Assembly: GCF_001905445.1 (NCBI RefSeq)
Contig: NZ_LIVQ01000004.1
Span: forward strand, 129,462 to 193,461
Reading direction: 5' to 3'
Length of the DNA stretch: 64,000 bases
Origin: Streptomyces sp. CB00455
GTDB taxonomy: Bacteria > Actinomycetota > Actinomycetes > Streptomycetales > Streptomycetaceae
How positions within the stretch are numbered: position 1 is the stretch's first letter; each line of letters opens with the position of its first letter. Both the position numbers and the translations under genes were made by a program. Below are positions 42,982-52,349 of this stretch, in pieces. Under the pieces are notes generated by a model that was not told where the DNA came from, did no database searches, and saw only the letters and a list, made by a program, of their open reading frames with translations.

Positions 42982-44718
42982 CTACAGCGGTGCCTCCCAC
43001 ACCAGCGTGGTCCCGCCGCCCCCCTCGCCGATGCCAGGTCCGTACGAGCTCGCCCCGCCCAGCGCCTCGGCCCGGCGGCGCAGGTTGCGCAGCCCGCTGC
43101 GCCGGCCGCCCTCCGGCATGCCCACTCCGTCGTCGGCGACCTCCAGCCGGACCCCGGGGCGCCCGTCGGCCAGTGTGATCGTGGAGTCCACCAGCACCTC
43201 GATCCTGGACGCGTCGGCGTGGCGGAAGGCATTGGACAGCGCCTCCCGCAGAGCGGCGGTCAGGTTCTTTCCGACCAGCTCGCCGACGACCGCGTCGACC
43301 GGGCCGAGGAACCGGTGCGCGGGCTTGAACCCGAGCGGCACGGCCGCCATGTTGATCTCCCGCAGCACCCGGGTGCGCAGGCCCGACGGGGCCTGCGCCG
43401 GACCCTGCTGGAGGGCGAAGATCGCGGTACGGATCTCCTGGATCGTGACGTCCAGCTCGTCCACGGCCTTGCCCACCCCGTCGCGGACCTCGGGAACGAT
43501 GGAGCGGCGCTGGGCACCCTCCAGCATCATCCCGGTGGCGAACAGCCGCTGGATGACCAGGTCGTGCAGGTCGCGGGCGATTCGATCGCGGTCCTCGAAC
43601 ACGGCGAGCCGCTCACGGTCGCGCTGCGCCTCGGCCATCATCAGGGCCAGCGCGGCCTGGGAGGCGAACTGGGTGGCGAGGGTCCGCTCGGCCTCGGTGA
43701 ACGGGCGGGCACCCCGGGCCCGCGGAGTGACCAGGGCGCCGAGCACCCGCCCGCCGCTGTGCAGCGGCAGCATCATGCAGGGGCCGTACTGGCTGGTCAG
43801 CTCGCTGACCGTGCGGGGGTCCGATGAGGCGTCGTCGACGAAGACGGGATCGCCCCGCAGCAACTTGTCGACGATCGGACTCTCGCCGGGGATCACCACT
43901 CCGAGCGAGGTGGCCGGGTTCTCGGCGGAGACGGCGACGATCTCCATCCCGCCTTCCTCGGCCGGCAACAGCACGATCCCGGCGGAGGAGTCGGCCAGGC
44001 GGCGGGCCTGCTCGGCCACGACGACGAGGGCGTCGTCCGCGTCCCCGCCGGACAGCAGGGCGGTGGTGACGGCCACCGAGCCGTCGATCCAGCGTTCGCG
44101 CTGGGTGGCGGCCTCGTACAGACGGGCATTGCCGAGGGCGATGCCCGCCTCGGTGGCCAGCACGCGGATCATGTGGACGTCATAATCGTTGAACGCGCCG
44201 CCCCCGTTCTTCTCGGCGAGGTGCAGATTGCCGAAGATCTCCCCCTGTACCCGGATCGGAACGCCCAGGAACGTCTTCATGGGCGGGTGATGGGCCGGGA
44301 ACCCCGCCGAGCGCACGTCCTTCGTCAGGTCGTCGAGCTGCACCGTGTCGACGTGCGAGATCAGTGCGCCCAGTAGTCCCCGCTTCCCGTCCGGGCGGTG
44401 CCCGATCTTCCGCGCCTCCTGCGAGCTGATCCCGTACGTGACGAAGTCCGACAGCCCGCGGCCCTCGGTGTCGACGACTCCGATCGCGGCGTAACGGGCG
44501 TCCGCGAGTTCCGCCGCGGTCTCGCAGATGCGGTCCAGCGTGGAGTGCAGTTCCAGCCCGGTACCGACCGATCTCATGGCCTCCAGCAGTTGCGGGACCC
44601 TGGCCGTGAGCTCGGTGGACAGGCCCTGCAAACTCCTCGTGGCCCGGGTGGCGGCCTCCAGGGGGCCCGGTGTGCCCGGTGACGGATCCGGTGGTACCTG
44701 CGACTCCTGCACTGGCAT
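42982..44718 (-). CDS. GAF-domain sensor histidine kinase (DosS/DevS-like), orphan
   Basis: 578 residues, ATG at 44718. Two GAF domains (about 50-205 and 225-365), then a HisKA_3 dimerisation helix with the phospho-acceptor His in RIARDLHDLVIQRLF, and a C-terminal HATPase (LREALSNAFRHADASRIEV; VADDGVGMPEGG; GLRNLRRRAEALGG). The first GAF contains SAGFPAHHPPMKTFLGVPI, nearly the haem-pocket sequence of mycobacterial DosS, so oxygen or redox sensing is likely. No response regulator gene is adjacent. It ends beside the cydDC-cydB-cydA operon. Confidence 0.88.
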   Translation of the reverse strand: MPVQESQVPPDPSPGTPGPLEAATRATRSLQGLSTELTARVPQLLEAMRSVGTGLELHSTLDRICETAAELADARYAAIGVVDTEGRGLSDFVTYGISSQEARKIGHRPDGKRGLLGALISHVDTVQLDDLTKDVRSAGFPAHHPPMKTFLGVPIRVQGEIFGNLHLAEKNGGGAFNDYDVHMIRVLATEAGIALGNARLYEAATQRERWIDGSVAVTTALLSGGDADDALVVVAEQARRLADSSAGIVLLPAEEGGMEIVAVSAENPATSLGVVIPGESPIVDKLLRGDPVFVDDASSDPRTVSELTSQYGPCMMLPLHSGGRVLGALVTPRARGARPFTEAERTLATQFASQAALALMMAEAQRDRERLAVFEDRDRIARDLHDLVIQRLFATGMMLEGAQRRSIVPEVRDGVGKAVDELDVTIQEIRTAIFALQQGPAQAPSGLRTRVLREINMAAVPLGFKPAHRFLGPVDAVVGELVGKNLTAALREALSNAFRHADASRIEVLVDSTITLADGRPGVRLEVADDGVGMPEGGRRSGLRNLRRRAEALGGASSYGPGIGEGGGGTTLVWEAPL

Positions 44719-44742
44719 GCCCTTGAGCCTAGTTAGTCCTCT

Positions 44743-47700
44743 TTAGCGTGGATAGTCAGCATGGTGAAAGTCGGCCGGCGTGCCGTCTGCGGCCCGCTCG
44801 CGCTCCAGCAGCCGCCGCAGCGGCCCTTCGGCAGCGGCCAGCTCCCGGTACGGACCGCGCTGGACCACCTCTCCGCCGTCGAGCACGAGCACCTCGTCCA
44901 CTGCCTCAAGTCCGGCCAGCCGGTGCGTGATCAGCACGGTGGTACGGCCCTCGGTGGCCTCCAGCAAGTCGGAGGTCAGCGCGTCCGCCGTGGCCAGGTC
45001 CAGGTGCTCGGCGGGCTCGTCCAGAACGAGTACGGGGAAGTCCGCGAGCAGCGCACGGGCCAGGGCCAGACGCTGGCGCTGCCCGCCGGAGATGCGCTCC
45101 CCGTGCTCCCCGACGAGCGTGTCCAGCCCCTCCGGGAGCCCGTCGGCCCACTCCAGCAGCCTCGCCGCGGCCAGCGCCCCCCGCATTTCCCCCTCGCTCG
45201 CCCCGGTGCGGGCCAGCCGCAGGTTCTCCCGTACCGAGCTGTCGAAGAGATGCGCGTCCTGGGCGCAGAGCCCGACCAGGGACCGGACGTCGTCGCCGTC
45301 GAGCGTGCGCGCGTCGACCCCGCCCAGCGTGTACGCGCCCTCGCGCAGGTCCAGGAACCGCAGCAGGACCTGCGCCAGGGTGGTCTTGCCCGAGCCCGAG
45401 GCGCCGACGACGGCGATACGACGGCCGGCCTCCAGGGTCAGGTCCAGGCTCCGCAGCGCGTCACGCTCCTGGCCGGGGTGACGGGCGGCCAGCCCGGCCA
45501 GGCGGAGCGGGAAGGGCGAGCGGGGGGCAGCCGCGGCCGGCTCCGGCTCGGCGACCGGAACCGGTGCGTCGATGACCTCGTAGACCCGCTCGGCGCTGCG
45601 CCGCACGCGCTGGCGGTACTGGACGGCGAGCGGAAGGCCGTTGACCGCCTCGAAGGCTGCGAGGGGTGTCAGCACGGCGGCGGCCATCGCCACGCCGGAG
45701 AGCCGCCCGGCGTGGACCGCGTTCGCCGCGGTGGCCGCGGCGGCCACGACGGTGAGCCCGCACACGAGCGCGGACAGTCCGCCGCCCAGACCGCTCGCGG
45801 CGGCTCCGCGCGCGGCGATGCCCGTCAGCACTCCGTCGCTCTCCCGCGCCCGGCCCTTGCGGTCCTCCAGCGCCCCGGCGACGGTCAGCTCCGCCGTACC
45901 GGTGAGGAGATCGGCCACCCGGGTGGCGAGTTCGCCCCGGGCGGGGGCCAGCCGGCGCTCCGCCCGCCGGGCGCAGGCCCCGCTGATCAGCGGGACACCG
46001 ACGCCGGCGGCGAGCAGCCCGACGGCGAGCGCCGTTCCGGCCTCAGGCAGCAACCAGCACGTGAAGGCGACCGACCCCGTGCCGACCAGCACGGCCGTCC
46101 CGACGGGGAGCAACCAGCGCAGCCAGTAGTCCTGCAGTGCGTCGGTATCGGCGACCAGCCGGGTCAGAAGATCTCCGCGACGGTGCTCGCGCAGTCCGGC
46201 GGGGGCGATGCGCTCCAGTCGCCGGTAGACGCAGACCCGCAGGTCGGCGAGCATCCGCAGCACGGCGTCGTGCGAGACGAGCCGCTCGGCGTAGCGGAAG
46301 ACGGCCCGGCCCATGCCGAAGGCACGGGTGGCGGTGACGGCCACCATCAGGTCGAGCACGGGCGGCTGCTCCGAGGCGCGCGAGATCAGCCAGCCGGAGA
46401 CGGCCATGAGTCCGACACTGCACCCGACGGCCAGGGCCCCGAGGAACAGTCCGAGTCTGAAGCGTCCCCGCCATGCCTCGGCCACCGCACGTACGCGTCG
46501 CAGTGGATCGGCCCCGGCCGGGTCCGTTCCGCTGCCGGACCGCGCCCGCTCGCGGGCCCCGCCGAGGATCCACTCCCCGGCTCCGGGTGCGGGGGGCTCG
46601 GGCGTCTCGACCCGGGCGGCAGGGCGGGGGAGCAGCCCCTCCGGGACATCGGCCGCGGCCATCGGGACCACCCGGTCGGCGACGGCGAGCAGGGCCGGCC
46701 GGTGCACGACCAGCAGCACGGTCCGCCCCACCGCGAGACGGCGGACCGCGTCGACCACTCCCGCCTCGGTCTCACCGTCCAGCGCCGCCGTCGGCTCGTC
46801 CAGCAGCAGCACGGGCCGGTCCGCGAGGAAGGCCCGTGCCAGGGCCAGCCGCTGCCGCTGCCCGGCGGACAGCCCGACTCCGCCCTCTCCCAGCGGGGTC
46901 TGGACTCCTCGGGGCAACGCGGACACGAACTGCCGCGCTCCGGCGTCCGCCAGCGCCCGGACCACCTCGGCGTCGGAGGCGCCGGGCCGGGCCAGCCGTA
47001 CGTTGTCCGCGATCGTCCCGGCGAACAGATGGGGGCGCTGCGGTACCCAGGCGATCCGCTCCCGCCACTGCTCCGGCGACAGCCCGGCCAGGTCCACTCC
47101 CGCGACCCTGACCCGTCCGGCGGTCGGTGCCACGAATCCCAGCAGTACCTGGAGCAGGGTGGACTTCCCCGCCCCGCTCGGGCCGGTGAGGGCCACGCAC
47201 TCGCCCGGCTCGACGGTCAGGGAAATGGGCCCGGGCGAGTCCTGACCCCGGCCTTCGTACCGGACGGCGACCCCGTCGATCTCGATCCGCAGGGCGGCGC
47301 CGGGTGGTAGCTGCTCGGTGCCGGCCGGATGCGCGACGGGGGTTTCCAGTACCTGGAAGATCTCCTCCGCGGCCGACAGCCCCTCGGCGGCCGCGTGGTA
47401 CTGCGCGCCGACCTGTCGCAGCGGCAGGTACGCCTCCGGCGCCAGGATGAGGATGACCAGGCCGGTGTAGAGGTCCAGGTCCCCGTGGACGAGTCGCATG
47501 CCGATGGTGACCGCCACCAGCGCCACCGAGAGGGTCGCCAGCAGCTCCAGTGCGAAGGAGGAGAGGAAGGCGATGCGCAGGGTCTGCATCGTCGCGCGCC
47601 GGTAGTCGTCGGTGATCTTCCGGATCGACTCTGCCTGCGCCTTGGCCCGTCCGAAGACCTTGAGGGTGGGGAGACCGGCCACCACGTCGAGGAAGTGTCC

Positions 47701-48300
47701 TGACAGGCGCGACAGCAGTCGCCACTGCCGGTCCATCCGCGACTGGGTCGCCATCCCGATGAGGATCATGAACAGGGGGATCAGCGGGAGCGTGACCACG
47801 ATGATGGCGGCAGAGACCCAGTCCTCGGTGACGATACGGGCGAGCACCGCCACCGGTACGACCACGGCGAGCCCGAGCTGCGGCAGGTAGCGGGAGAAGT
47901 AGTCGTCGAGCGCGTCCACACCACGGGTGGCCAGTGCCACCAAGGAGCCGGTCCGCTGGCCGGAGAGCCAGCCGGGACCCAGATCCGCGGCCCGCTCCAG
48001 CAGCCGGCCGCGCAGTTCCGATTTGACGGCGGCGCCGGCACGGTGGGCGGCCACCTCCGTCAGCCAGGCGATCAGACCACGACCCAGGGCCACCGCCGCG
48101 AGGAGCAGCAGCGGCGTCCGCAGCGCGGCCCCGTCCAGCCCCTCCTGGAAAGCGCCGACCACGATCTCGGCGATGAGCATCGCCTGGCCGACGACCAGCC
48201 CCGCCCCGGCAAGGCCCAGTGCCATCACCGCCCCCAGGAAGAGGCGGGTGGAGCGGGCGTACCGGAGCAGGCGCGGGTCGATCGGTTTCACGTGAAACAT
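44743..48300 (-). CDS. cydDC: Fused thiol-reductant ABC exporter CydD-CydC
   Basis: 1,185 residues from ATG at 48300; GTG at 48291 (MKPIDPRLL) is an attractive alternative with a GGGGGA site 9 bases upstream. CydD half: six helices then ATPase with LTGPSGAGKSTLLQ, GLSAGQRQRLALARAF and VLLLDEPTAALD. CydC half: second membrane domain (from about residue 640), then VVGASGSGKTTLAQ, RISGGQRQRLALARALL and VLVLDEPAEHLD. CydDC exports cysteine and glutathione-type thiols and is needed to assemble cytochrome bd. The fusion is normal for Streptomyces. The start codon lies within a parS site. Confidence 0.92.
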   Translation of the reverse strand: MFHVKPIDPRLLRYARSTRLFLGAVMALGLAGAGLVVGQAMLIAEIVVGAFQEGLDGAALRTPLLLLAAVALGRGLIAWLTEVAAHRAGAAVKSELRGRLLERAADLGPGWLSGQRTGSLVALATRGVDALDDYFSRYLPQLGLAVVVPVAVLARIVTEDWVSAAIIVVTLPLIPLFMILIGMATQSRMDRQWRLLSRLSGHFLDVVAGLPTLKVFGRAKAQAESIRKITDDYRRATMQTLRIAFLSSFALELLATLSVALVAVTIGMRLVHGDLDLYTGLVILILAPEAYLPLRQVGAQYHAAAEGLSAAEEIFQVLETPVAHPAGTEQLPPGAALRIEIDGVAVRYEGRGQDSPGPISLTVEPGECVALTGPSGAGKSTLLQVLLGFVAPTAGRVRVAGVDLAGLSPEQWRERIAWVPQRPHLFAGTIADNVRLARPGASDAEVVRALADAGARQFVSALPRGVQTPLGEGGVGLSAGQRQRLALARAFLADRPVLLLDEPTAALDGETEAGVVDAVRRLAVGRTVLLVVHRPALLAVADRVVPMAAADVPEGLLPRPAARVETPEPPAPGAGEWILGGARERARSGSGTDPAGADPLRRVRAVAEAWRGRFRLGLFLGALAVGCSVGLMAVSGWLISRASEQPPVLDLMVAVTATRAFGMGRAVFRYAERLVSHDAVLRMLADLRVCVYRRLERIAPAGLREHRRGDLLTRLVADTDALQDYWLRWLLPVGTAVLVGTGSVAFTCWLLPEAGTALAVGLLAAGVGVPLISGACARRAERRLAPARGELATRVADLLTGTAELTVAGALEDRKGRARESDGVLTGIAARGAAASGLGGGLSALVCGLTVVAAAATAANAVHAGRLSGVAMAAAVLTPLAAFEAVNGLPLAVQYRQRVRRSAERVYEVIDAPVPVAEPEPAAAAPRSPFPLRLAGLAARHPGQERDALRSLDLTLEAGRRIAVVGASGSGKTTLAQVLLRFLDLREGAYTLGGVDARTLDGDDVRSLVGLCAQDAHLFDSSVRENLRLARTGASEGEMRGALAAARLLEWADGLPEGLDTLVGEHGERISGGQRQRLALARALLADFPVLVLDEPAEHLDLATADALTSDLLEATEGRTTVLITHRLAGLEAVDEVLVLDGGEVVQRGPYRELAAAEGPLRRLLERERAADGTPADFHHADYPR
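48284..48299. other. parS: parS site overlapping the cydDC start
   Basis: GGTTTCACGTGAAACA; one mismatch at the first base. On the minus strand the ATG start (48300-48298) is followed directly by the parS core, so the protein begins MFHVK. Confidence 0.85.
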
Positions 48301-48343
48301 CCCCCAGGGCAGGGTCAGTCAGGCGGGAGGGCGAGTGTCGGGC

Positions 48344-49345
48344 TCAGTGGACGTCGACGATGTGCTGGGTCCCGATCCGCTTGCGGAACACCCAGTACGT
48401 CCAGCCCTGGTAGAGCATGACGAGCGGCGTGGCCACTCCCGCGCACCAGGTCATGATCTTCAGGGTGTAGGGGCTGGACGACGCGTTGGTGACCGTGAGG
48501 CTCCAGGCGTCGTTCAGCGAGGAAGGCATGACGTTCGGGAAGAGCGTCAGGAAGAGCATCGCCACGGCCGCCGCGATGGTGACCCCGGACAGGGCGAACG
48601 CCCAGCCCTCGCGCCCGGCCAGATTGCACGCCAGGGCCCCCACCAGTGCCGGCACCGCGATCAGCATGGCGATCAGGCTCGTGCCGTCTCCCCGCGAGAA
48701 CTGTGTCCAGAGCAGGAAGACCAGCGCCAGTACGGCTGTGACCGCTCCCAGTCGGGTCGCCAGTGTCCGCGACCGGTCCCGGATGTCACCGACGGTCTTG
48801 AGCGCGGTGAAAACCGCGCCGTGGAAGGTGAACAGGGTGAGGGTGACCAGGCCGCCGAGGATCGAGTAGACGTTGAGCAGGTCGAACAGGGTGCCGACGT
48901 ACTCCTTGCTCTGGTCGATCTTCACGCCGCGCACGATGTTGGCGAAGGCCACGCCCCAGAGGAACGCGGGGATCAGCGAGGTCCAGAAGATCGCGTGTTC
49001 CCAGTTGGTCTGCCACTTGTCCTCAGGCCGCTTGTGCCGGTACTCGAAGGCGACGCCGCGAATGATGAGGCAGACCAGGATGAGCAACAGGGGCAGGTAG
49101 AAGCCGGAGAAGAGAGTGGCGTACCACTCGGGGAAGGCCGCGAAGGTCGCACCGCCGGCGGTGAGCAGCCAGACCTCGTTGCCGTCCCACACAGGCCCGA
49201 TCGTGTTGATCAGGACCCGCTTCTCCGTACGGTCGCGGGCGAGCAGCTTGGTCAGGACGCCGACTCCGAAGTCGAAGCCCTCCAGGAAGAAGTAGCCGAT
49301 CCACAGGACGGCGATGAGCACGAACCAGACGTCGTGAAGTTGCAT
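48344..49345 (-). CDS. cydB: Cytochrome bd ubiquinol/menaquinol oxidase subunit II
   Basis: 333 residues, nine predicted helices. MQLHDVWFVLIAVLWIGYFF, EGFDFGVGVLTKLLARD, GPVWDGNEVWLLTAGGATFA and FPEWYATLFSGFYLPLL are conserved CydB motifs. It forms the oxidase with CydA, reducing oxygen to water at low oxygen tension. It follows cydA by 18 bases and precedes cydDC. Confidence 0.96.
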   Translation of the reverse strand: MQLHDVWFVLIAVLWIGYFFLEGFDFGVGVLTKLLARDRTEKRVLINTIGPVWDGNEVWLLTAGGATFAAFPEWYATLFSGFYLPLLLILVCLIIRGVAFEYRHKRPEDKWQTNWEHAIFWTSLIPAFLWGVAFANIVRGVKIDQSKEYVGTLFDLLNVYSILGGLVTLTLFTFHGAVFTALKTVGDIRDRSRTLATRLGAVTAVLALVFLLWTQFSRGDGTSLIAMLIAVPALVGALACNLAGREGWAFALSGVTIAAAVAMLFLTLFPNVMPSSLNDAWSLTVTNASSSPYTLKIMTWCAGVATPLVMLYQGWTYWVFRKRIGTQHIVDVH

Positions 49346-49363
49346 GGTGTGGTCTCCCCAGCC

Positions 49364-50869
49364 TCAGTACGAGAAGGCCATCGGCCGGTCGGGGCTCTTG
49401 TCGTCCCCGCCGATCTTGGTGGGCGGTGTGAGGTCGTCCTCGGTGAGCTCGGGCGGACCGGCCTTGACGTACTTGACGAGAAGCTTGACCTCGATCACGG
49501 CAAGCACCGCGTAGAGGAGCGTGAAGCCGATCATCGAGGTGAGGATCTCTCCCTGGGACACGTGCGGCGAGACCGCGTCCCTGGTACGCAGGACTCCGTA
49601 GACCACCCAGGGCTGGCGGCCCATCTCGGTGAAGATCCAGCCCCAGGAGTTGGCGATGAGCGGGAAGCCCATCGTCCAGAGCGCGACGATCCAGTACAGG
49701 CCGGCGATGCGGGGGCTCAGCGCCGTTCTGAAGAGGACCATGTGCGGAACCTCGTCCGGGGTGGTCCGCAGCGCCGGCGGCAGCATGAACTTCTTGCGCG
49801 TCAGCCACAGGCCCAGCGCGCCGACCGCGACGGAAGCCATGCCGAAGCCGATCATCCAGCGGAAGCCCCAGTAGGCGACGGGGATGTTGGGCCGGTAGTC
49901 ACCCGGTCCGAACTTCTCCTGCTCGGCCTTGTTGACGTCGTTGATGCCGGGGACGAAGGAGGTGAAGTCGTCATTGGCCAGGAACGACAGCAGACCGGGG
50001 ACCTCGACGGCGACCCGGTTGTGACCCTTGTCGACATCGCCGTAGGCGAAGACGGAGAACGGCGCGGGCGCCTCGCCGTCCCACAGCGCCTCCGCGGCAG
50101 CCATCTTCATCGGCTGCTGCTTGAACATCACCTTGCCCAGCAGGTCACCGCTGATCGCCGTGCCCATCCCGGCAATGATCATGACTACGAGGCCGAGCCG
50201 CAGCGAGCTGCGCATCACCGGGATGTGCCTCCTGCGAGCCAGGTGGTAGGCGGCGATGCCGGTCATGAACGCGCCGCCGACCAGGAACGCGGCCGTGATG
50301 GTGTGGAAGAACTGTGCGAGCGCGGTGTTCTGGGTGAGTACGAGCCAGAAGTCGGTCAGCTCGGCCCGGCCGCGCTCCGCGTTCATGCGGTAGCCGACCG
50401 GGTGCTGCATCCAGGAGTTGGCCGCCAGGATGAAGTAGGCGGACAGGATGGTGCCGACGGACACCATCCATATGCAGGCCAGGTGGATCCTCTTGGGCAG
50501 CTTGTCCCAGCCGAAGATCCACAGGCCGATGAAGGTCGACTCGAAGAAGAAGGCGATCAACGCCTCGAAGGCCAGGGGAGCCCCGAAGATGTCGCCGACG
50601 AAGCGCGAATAGTCGGACCAGTTCATGCCGAACTGGAACTCCTGGACGATGCCGGTGACGACACCCATCGCGATGTTGATCAGGAAGAGCTTTCCCCAGA
50701 ACTTGGTGGCCCTGAGGTACTTCTCCTTCTCGGTGCGCACCCAGGCGGTCTGCAAGCCGGCCGTGAGCGCGGCGAGCGAGATCGTCAGCGGGACGAAGAG
50801 GAAGTGGTAGACGGTGGTGATACCGAACTGCCATCGCGCCAGTGTCTCCGGCGCCAACGCTAGCTCCAC
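49364..50869 (-). CDS. cydA: Cytochrome bd oxidase subunit I
   Basis: 501 residues from GTG at 50869, chosen for the AAGGAG 8 bases upstream; an upstream in-frame extension through the promoter is rejected. LARWQFGITTVYHFLFVPLT carries the haem His region; GRQPWVVYGVLRTRDAVSP is the conserved GRQPW segment of CydA; WILAANSWMQHPVGY-like and the haem ligand Met region are also present. It binds haems b558, b595 and d. Transcription starts at the Rex-controlled promoter upstream. Confidence 0.96.
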   Translation of the reverse strand: MELALAPETLARWQFGITTVYHFLFVPLTISLAALTAGLQTAWVRTEKEKYLRATKFWGKLFLINIAMGVVTGIVQEFQFGMNWSDYSRFVGDIFGAPLAFEALIAFFFESTFIGLWIFGWDKLPKRIHLACIWMVSVGTILSAYFILAANSWMQHPVGYRMNAERGRAELTDFWLVLTQNTALAQFFHTITAAFLVGGAFMTGIAAYHLARRRHIPVMRSSLRLGLVVMIIAGMGTAISGDLLGKVMFKQQPMKMAAAEALWDGEAPAPFSVFAYGDVDKGHNRVAVEVPGLLSFLANDDFTSFVPGINDVNKAEQEKFGPGDYRPNIPVAYWGFRWMIGFGMASVAVGALGLWLTRKKFMLPPALRTTPDEVPHMVLFRTALSPRIAGLYWIVALWTMGFPLIANSWGWIFTEMGRQPWVVYGVLRTRDAVSPHVSQGEILTSMIGFTLLYAVLAVIEVKLLVKYVKAGPPELTEDDLTPPTKIGGDDKSPDRPMAFSY

Positions 50870-50950
50870 GTCGTCGTCTCCTTCGTTTCGCCGTGGTAAC
50901 AGCCGCAGTCTGTCTTTCGCGGCCCCACCCAATACGGGAGGAACCGGAAC

Positions 50951-50984
50951 GCTTGTGAACGCGTTCACATTCACAAGCATTATG
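50951..50984 (-). promoter_or_regulatory. Rex operator and -10 region of cydABCD
   Basis: TGTGAACGCGTTCACA (50954-50969) is a perfect palindrome matching the Rex operator (ROP). An outer pair GCTTGTGAA (50951-50959) / TTCACAAGC (50970-50978) gives a second overlapping half-site set. A CATAAT -10 element (complement of 50979-50984) lies directly upstream on the minus strand, so Rex bound at low NADH would block the transcription start. The S. coelicolor cyd operon is a known Rex target. Confidence 0.88.
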
Positions 50985-51087
50985 TCGCACCGGTTTTCGG
51001 ATCTTCCTGGGGGGGGGTCCCCTCTGGCCAAGGCGCCCCCCGCCTGCTGTCGGCCGGCCGCGACGGCGACCCCATCCGCGCGGAACT

Positions 51088-51120
51088 CGCCTGATCCGGT
51101 TCACGGCACCCGATCAGGCG
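51088..51120. terminator. Terminator hairpin downstream of hisC
   Basis: CGCCTGATC (51088-51096) pairs with GATCAGGCG (51112-51120) around a 15-base loop, 19 bases after the hisC stop. It separates hisC from the Rex-regulated cyd promoter. Confidence 0.7.
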
Positions 51121-51139
51121 GTTCCGACGGTCCGACGGT

Positions 51140-52219
51140 CTACAGCTCCTTGAAGAACGCCTCCGCCGCGTGCAGGAAGATGTCGTTCGCCTCGGTCTCA
51201 CCGATCGTGATCCGAAGGCCCTCACCCGCGAAGGGCCGGACCACCACACCGGCCTTCTCGCAGGCCGCCGCGAAGTCGGCGGTCCGCTCCCCCAGCCGCA
51301 TCCAGACGAAGTTGGCCTGCGTGTCCGGGACGGTCCAGCCCTGTGCCAGGAGCGCGTCGTGGACGCGCTTGCGCTCGCACACCAGCGCCCCGACGCGGCC
51401 CAGCAGCTCGTCCTCGGCGCGCAGCGAAGCCACGGCCGCGTCCTGGGCGAGCTGGCTCACGCCGAACGGAACCGCCGTCTTGCGCAGCGCAGCGGCGACC
51501 GGTTCGTGCGCCACCGCGAAACCGACGCGCAGGCCGGCGAGCCCGTACGCCTTGGAGAAGGTCCGCAGCACGGCGACGTTCGGGCGGCTGCGGTACAGCT
51601 CGATGCCGTCCGGCACATCGGTGTCGCGCACGAATTCGCGGTAGGCCTCGTCCAGCACCACCAGGACGTCCGAGGGCACCCGGTCCAGGAACCGCTCCAG
51701 CTCGGCCCGACGCACGGCGGTGCCGGTGGGGTTGTTGGGGTTGCAGACGAAGATCAGCCGGGTCCGCTCGGTGATCGCCTCGGCCATCGCGTCCAGGTCG
51801 TGCACGTCGCCGTCGGTCAGCGGGACCCGGACGGAGGTCGCGCCCGAGATCTGCGTGATGATCGGGTAGGCCTCGAAGGAACGCCAGGCGTATATGACCT
51901 CGTCTCCCGGGCCGGCCGTCGACTGGATCAGCGACTGCGCCACACCCACCGATCCGGTGCCCGTGGCGATGTGCTCGGCCGGCACGCCGAACCGCTCCGC
52001 GAGCTCGTTGACCAGGGCGGCGCAGGTCATGTCCGGGTACCGGTTGAAGTTCCCGGCCGCCGCGACCGCGGTCTCCAGGACCCCGGTCAGGGGCGGGTAA
52101 GGGTTCTCGTTCGAGGACAGCTTGTACGCGACGGCCCCGCCCGCGGCGGCCGGCTTGCCGGGCTTGTACGTGGGAATGCCATCCAGCTCGGCGCGCAGCT
52201 TCGGGCTTTTCTCGCTCAC
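51140..52219 (-). CDS. hisC: Histidinol-phosphate / aromatic aminotransferase
   Basis: 359 residues, GTG at 52219. PLP-dependent class I fold: KLSSNENPYPP, GTGSVGVAQSLIQ, NPNNPTGTAV (conserved NNPTG), LDEAYREFV and the PLP Lys in LRTFSKAYGLAGLRVGF. It converts imidazole-acetol phosphate to histidinol phosphate, or acts on aromatic keto acids. It stands apart from the his operon, so it may be the phenylalanine/tyrosine paralogue, consistent with pheA elsewhere in the window. Confidence 0.9.
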   Translation of the reverse strand: MSEKSPKLRAELDGIPTYKPGKPAAAGGAVAYKLSSNENPYPPLTGVLETAVAAAGNFNRYPDMTCAALVNELAERFGVPAEHIATGTGSVGVAQSLIQSTAGPGDEVIYAWRSFEAYPIITQISGATSVRVPLTDGDVHDLDAMAEAITERTRLIFVCNPNNPTGTAVRRAELERFLDRVPSDVLVVLDEAYREFVRDTDVPDGIELYRSRPNVAVLRTFSKAYGLAGLRVGFAVAHEPVAAALRKTAVPFGVSQLAQDAAVASLRAEDELLGRVGALVCERKRVHDALLAQGWTVPDTQANFVWMRLGERTADFAAACEKAGVVVRPFAGEGLRITIGETEANDIFLHAAEAFFKEL

Positions 52220-52325
52220 CGCAGGTCCTCCTCGACCGTCCCGTACGACGTCGCCGTCGACTCAATACTGCTCACCTTATGAGGATTCCGTCCTCCCGAG
52301 AATGGGGGCGCCTGGAATGCGGGGG

Positions 52326-52349
52326 AGCGCGCGCATATATGCGCGCGCT
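52326..52349. repeat. 24-bp alternating purine-pyrimidine palindrome
   Basis: AGCGCGCGC-ATATAT-GCGCGCGCT is perfectly self-complementary; apart from the outermost A/T steps it alternates purine and pyrimidine throughout. Such sequence can adopt Z-form or a cruciform under supercoiling and could also be an operator. Confidence 0.8.

Noticed and set aside
44761..47310. 849-codon plus-strand open frame opposite cydDC
   Set aside because: A GC-bias shadow of the CydDC reading frame: Pro/Gly/Gln/Arg-rich, no domain, no ribosome site.
48335..50863. 842-codon plus-strand open frame opposite cydB-cydA
   Set aside because: Antisense to two certain genes; its product is a repetitive acidic/Gly/Val/Arg shadow.
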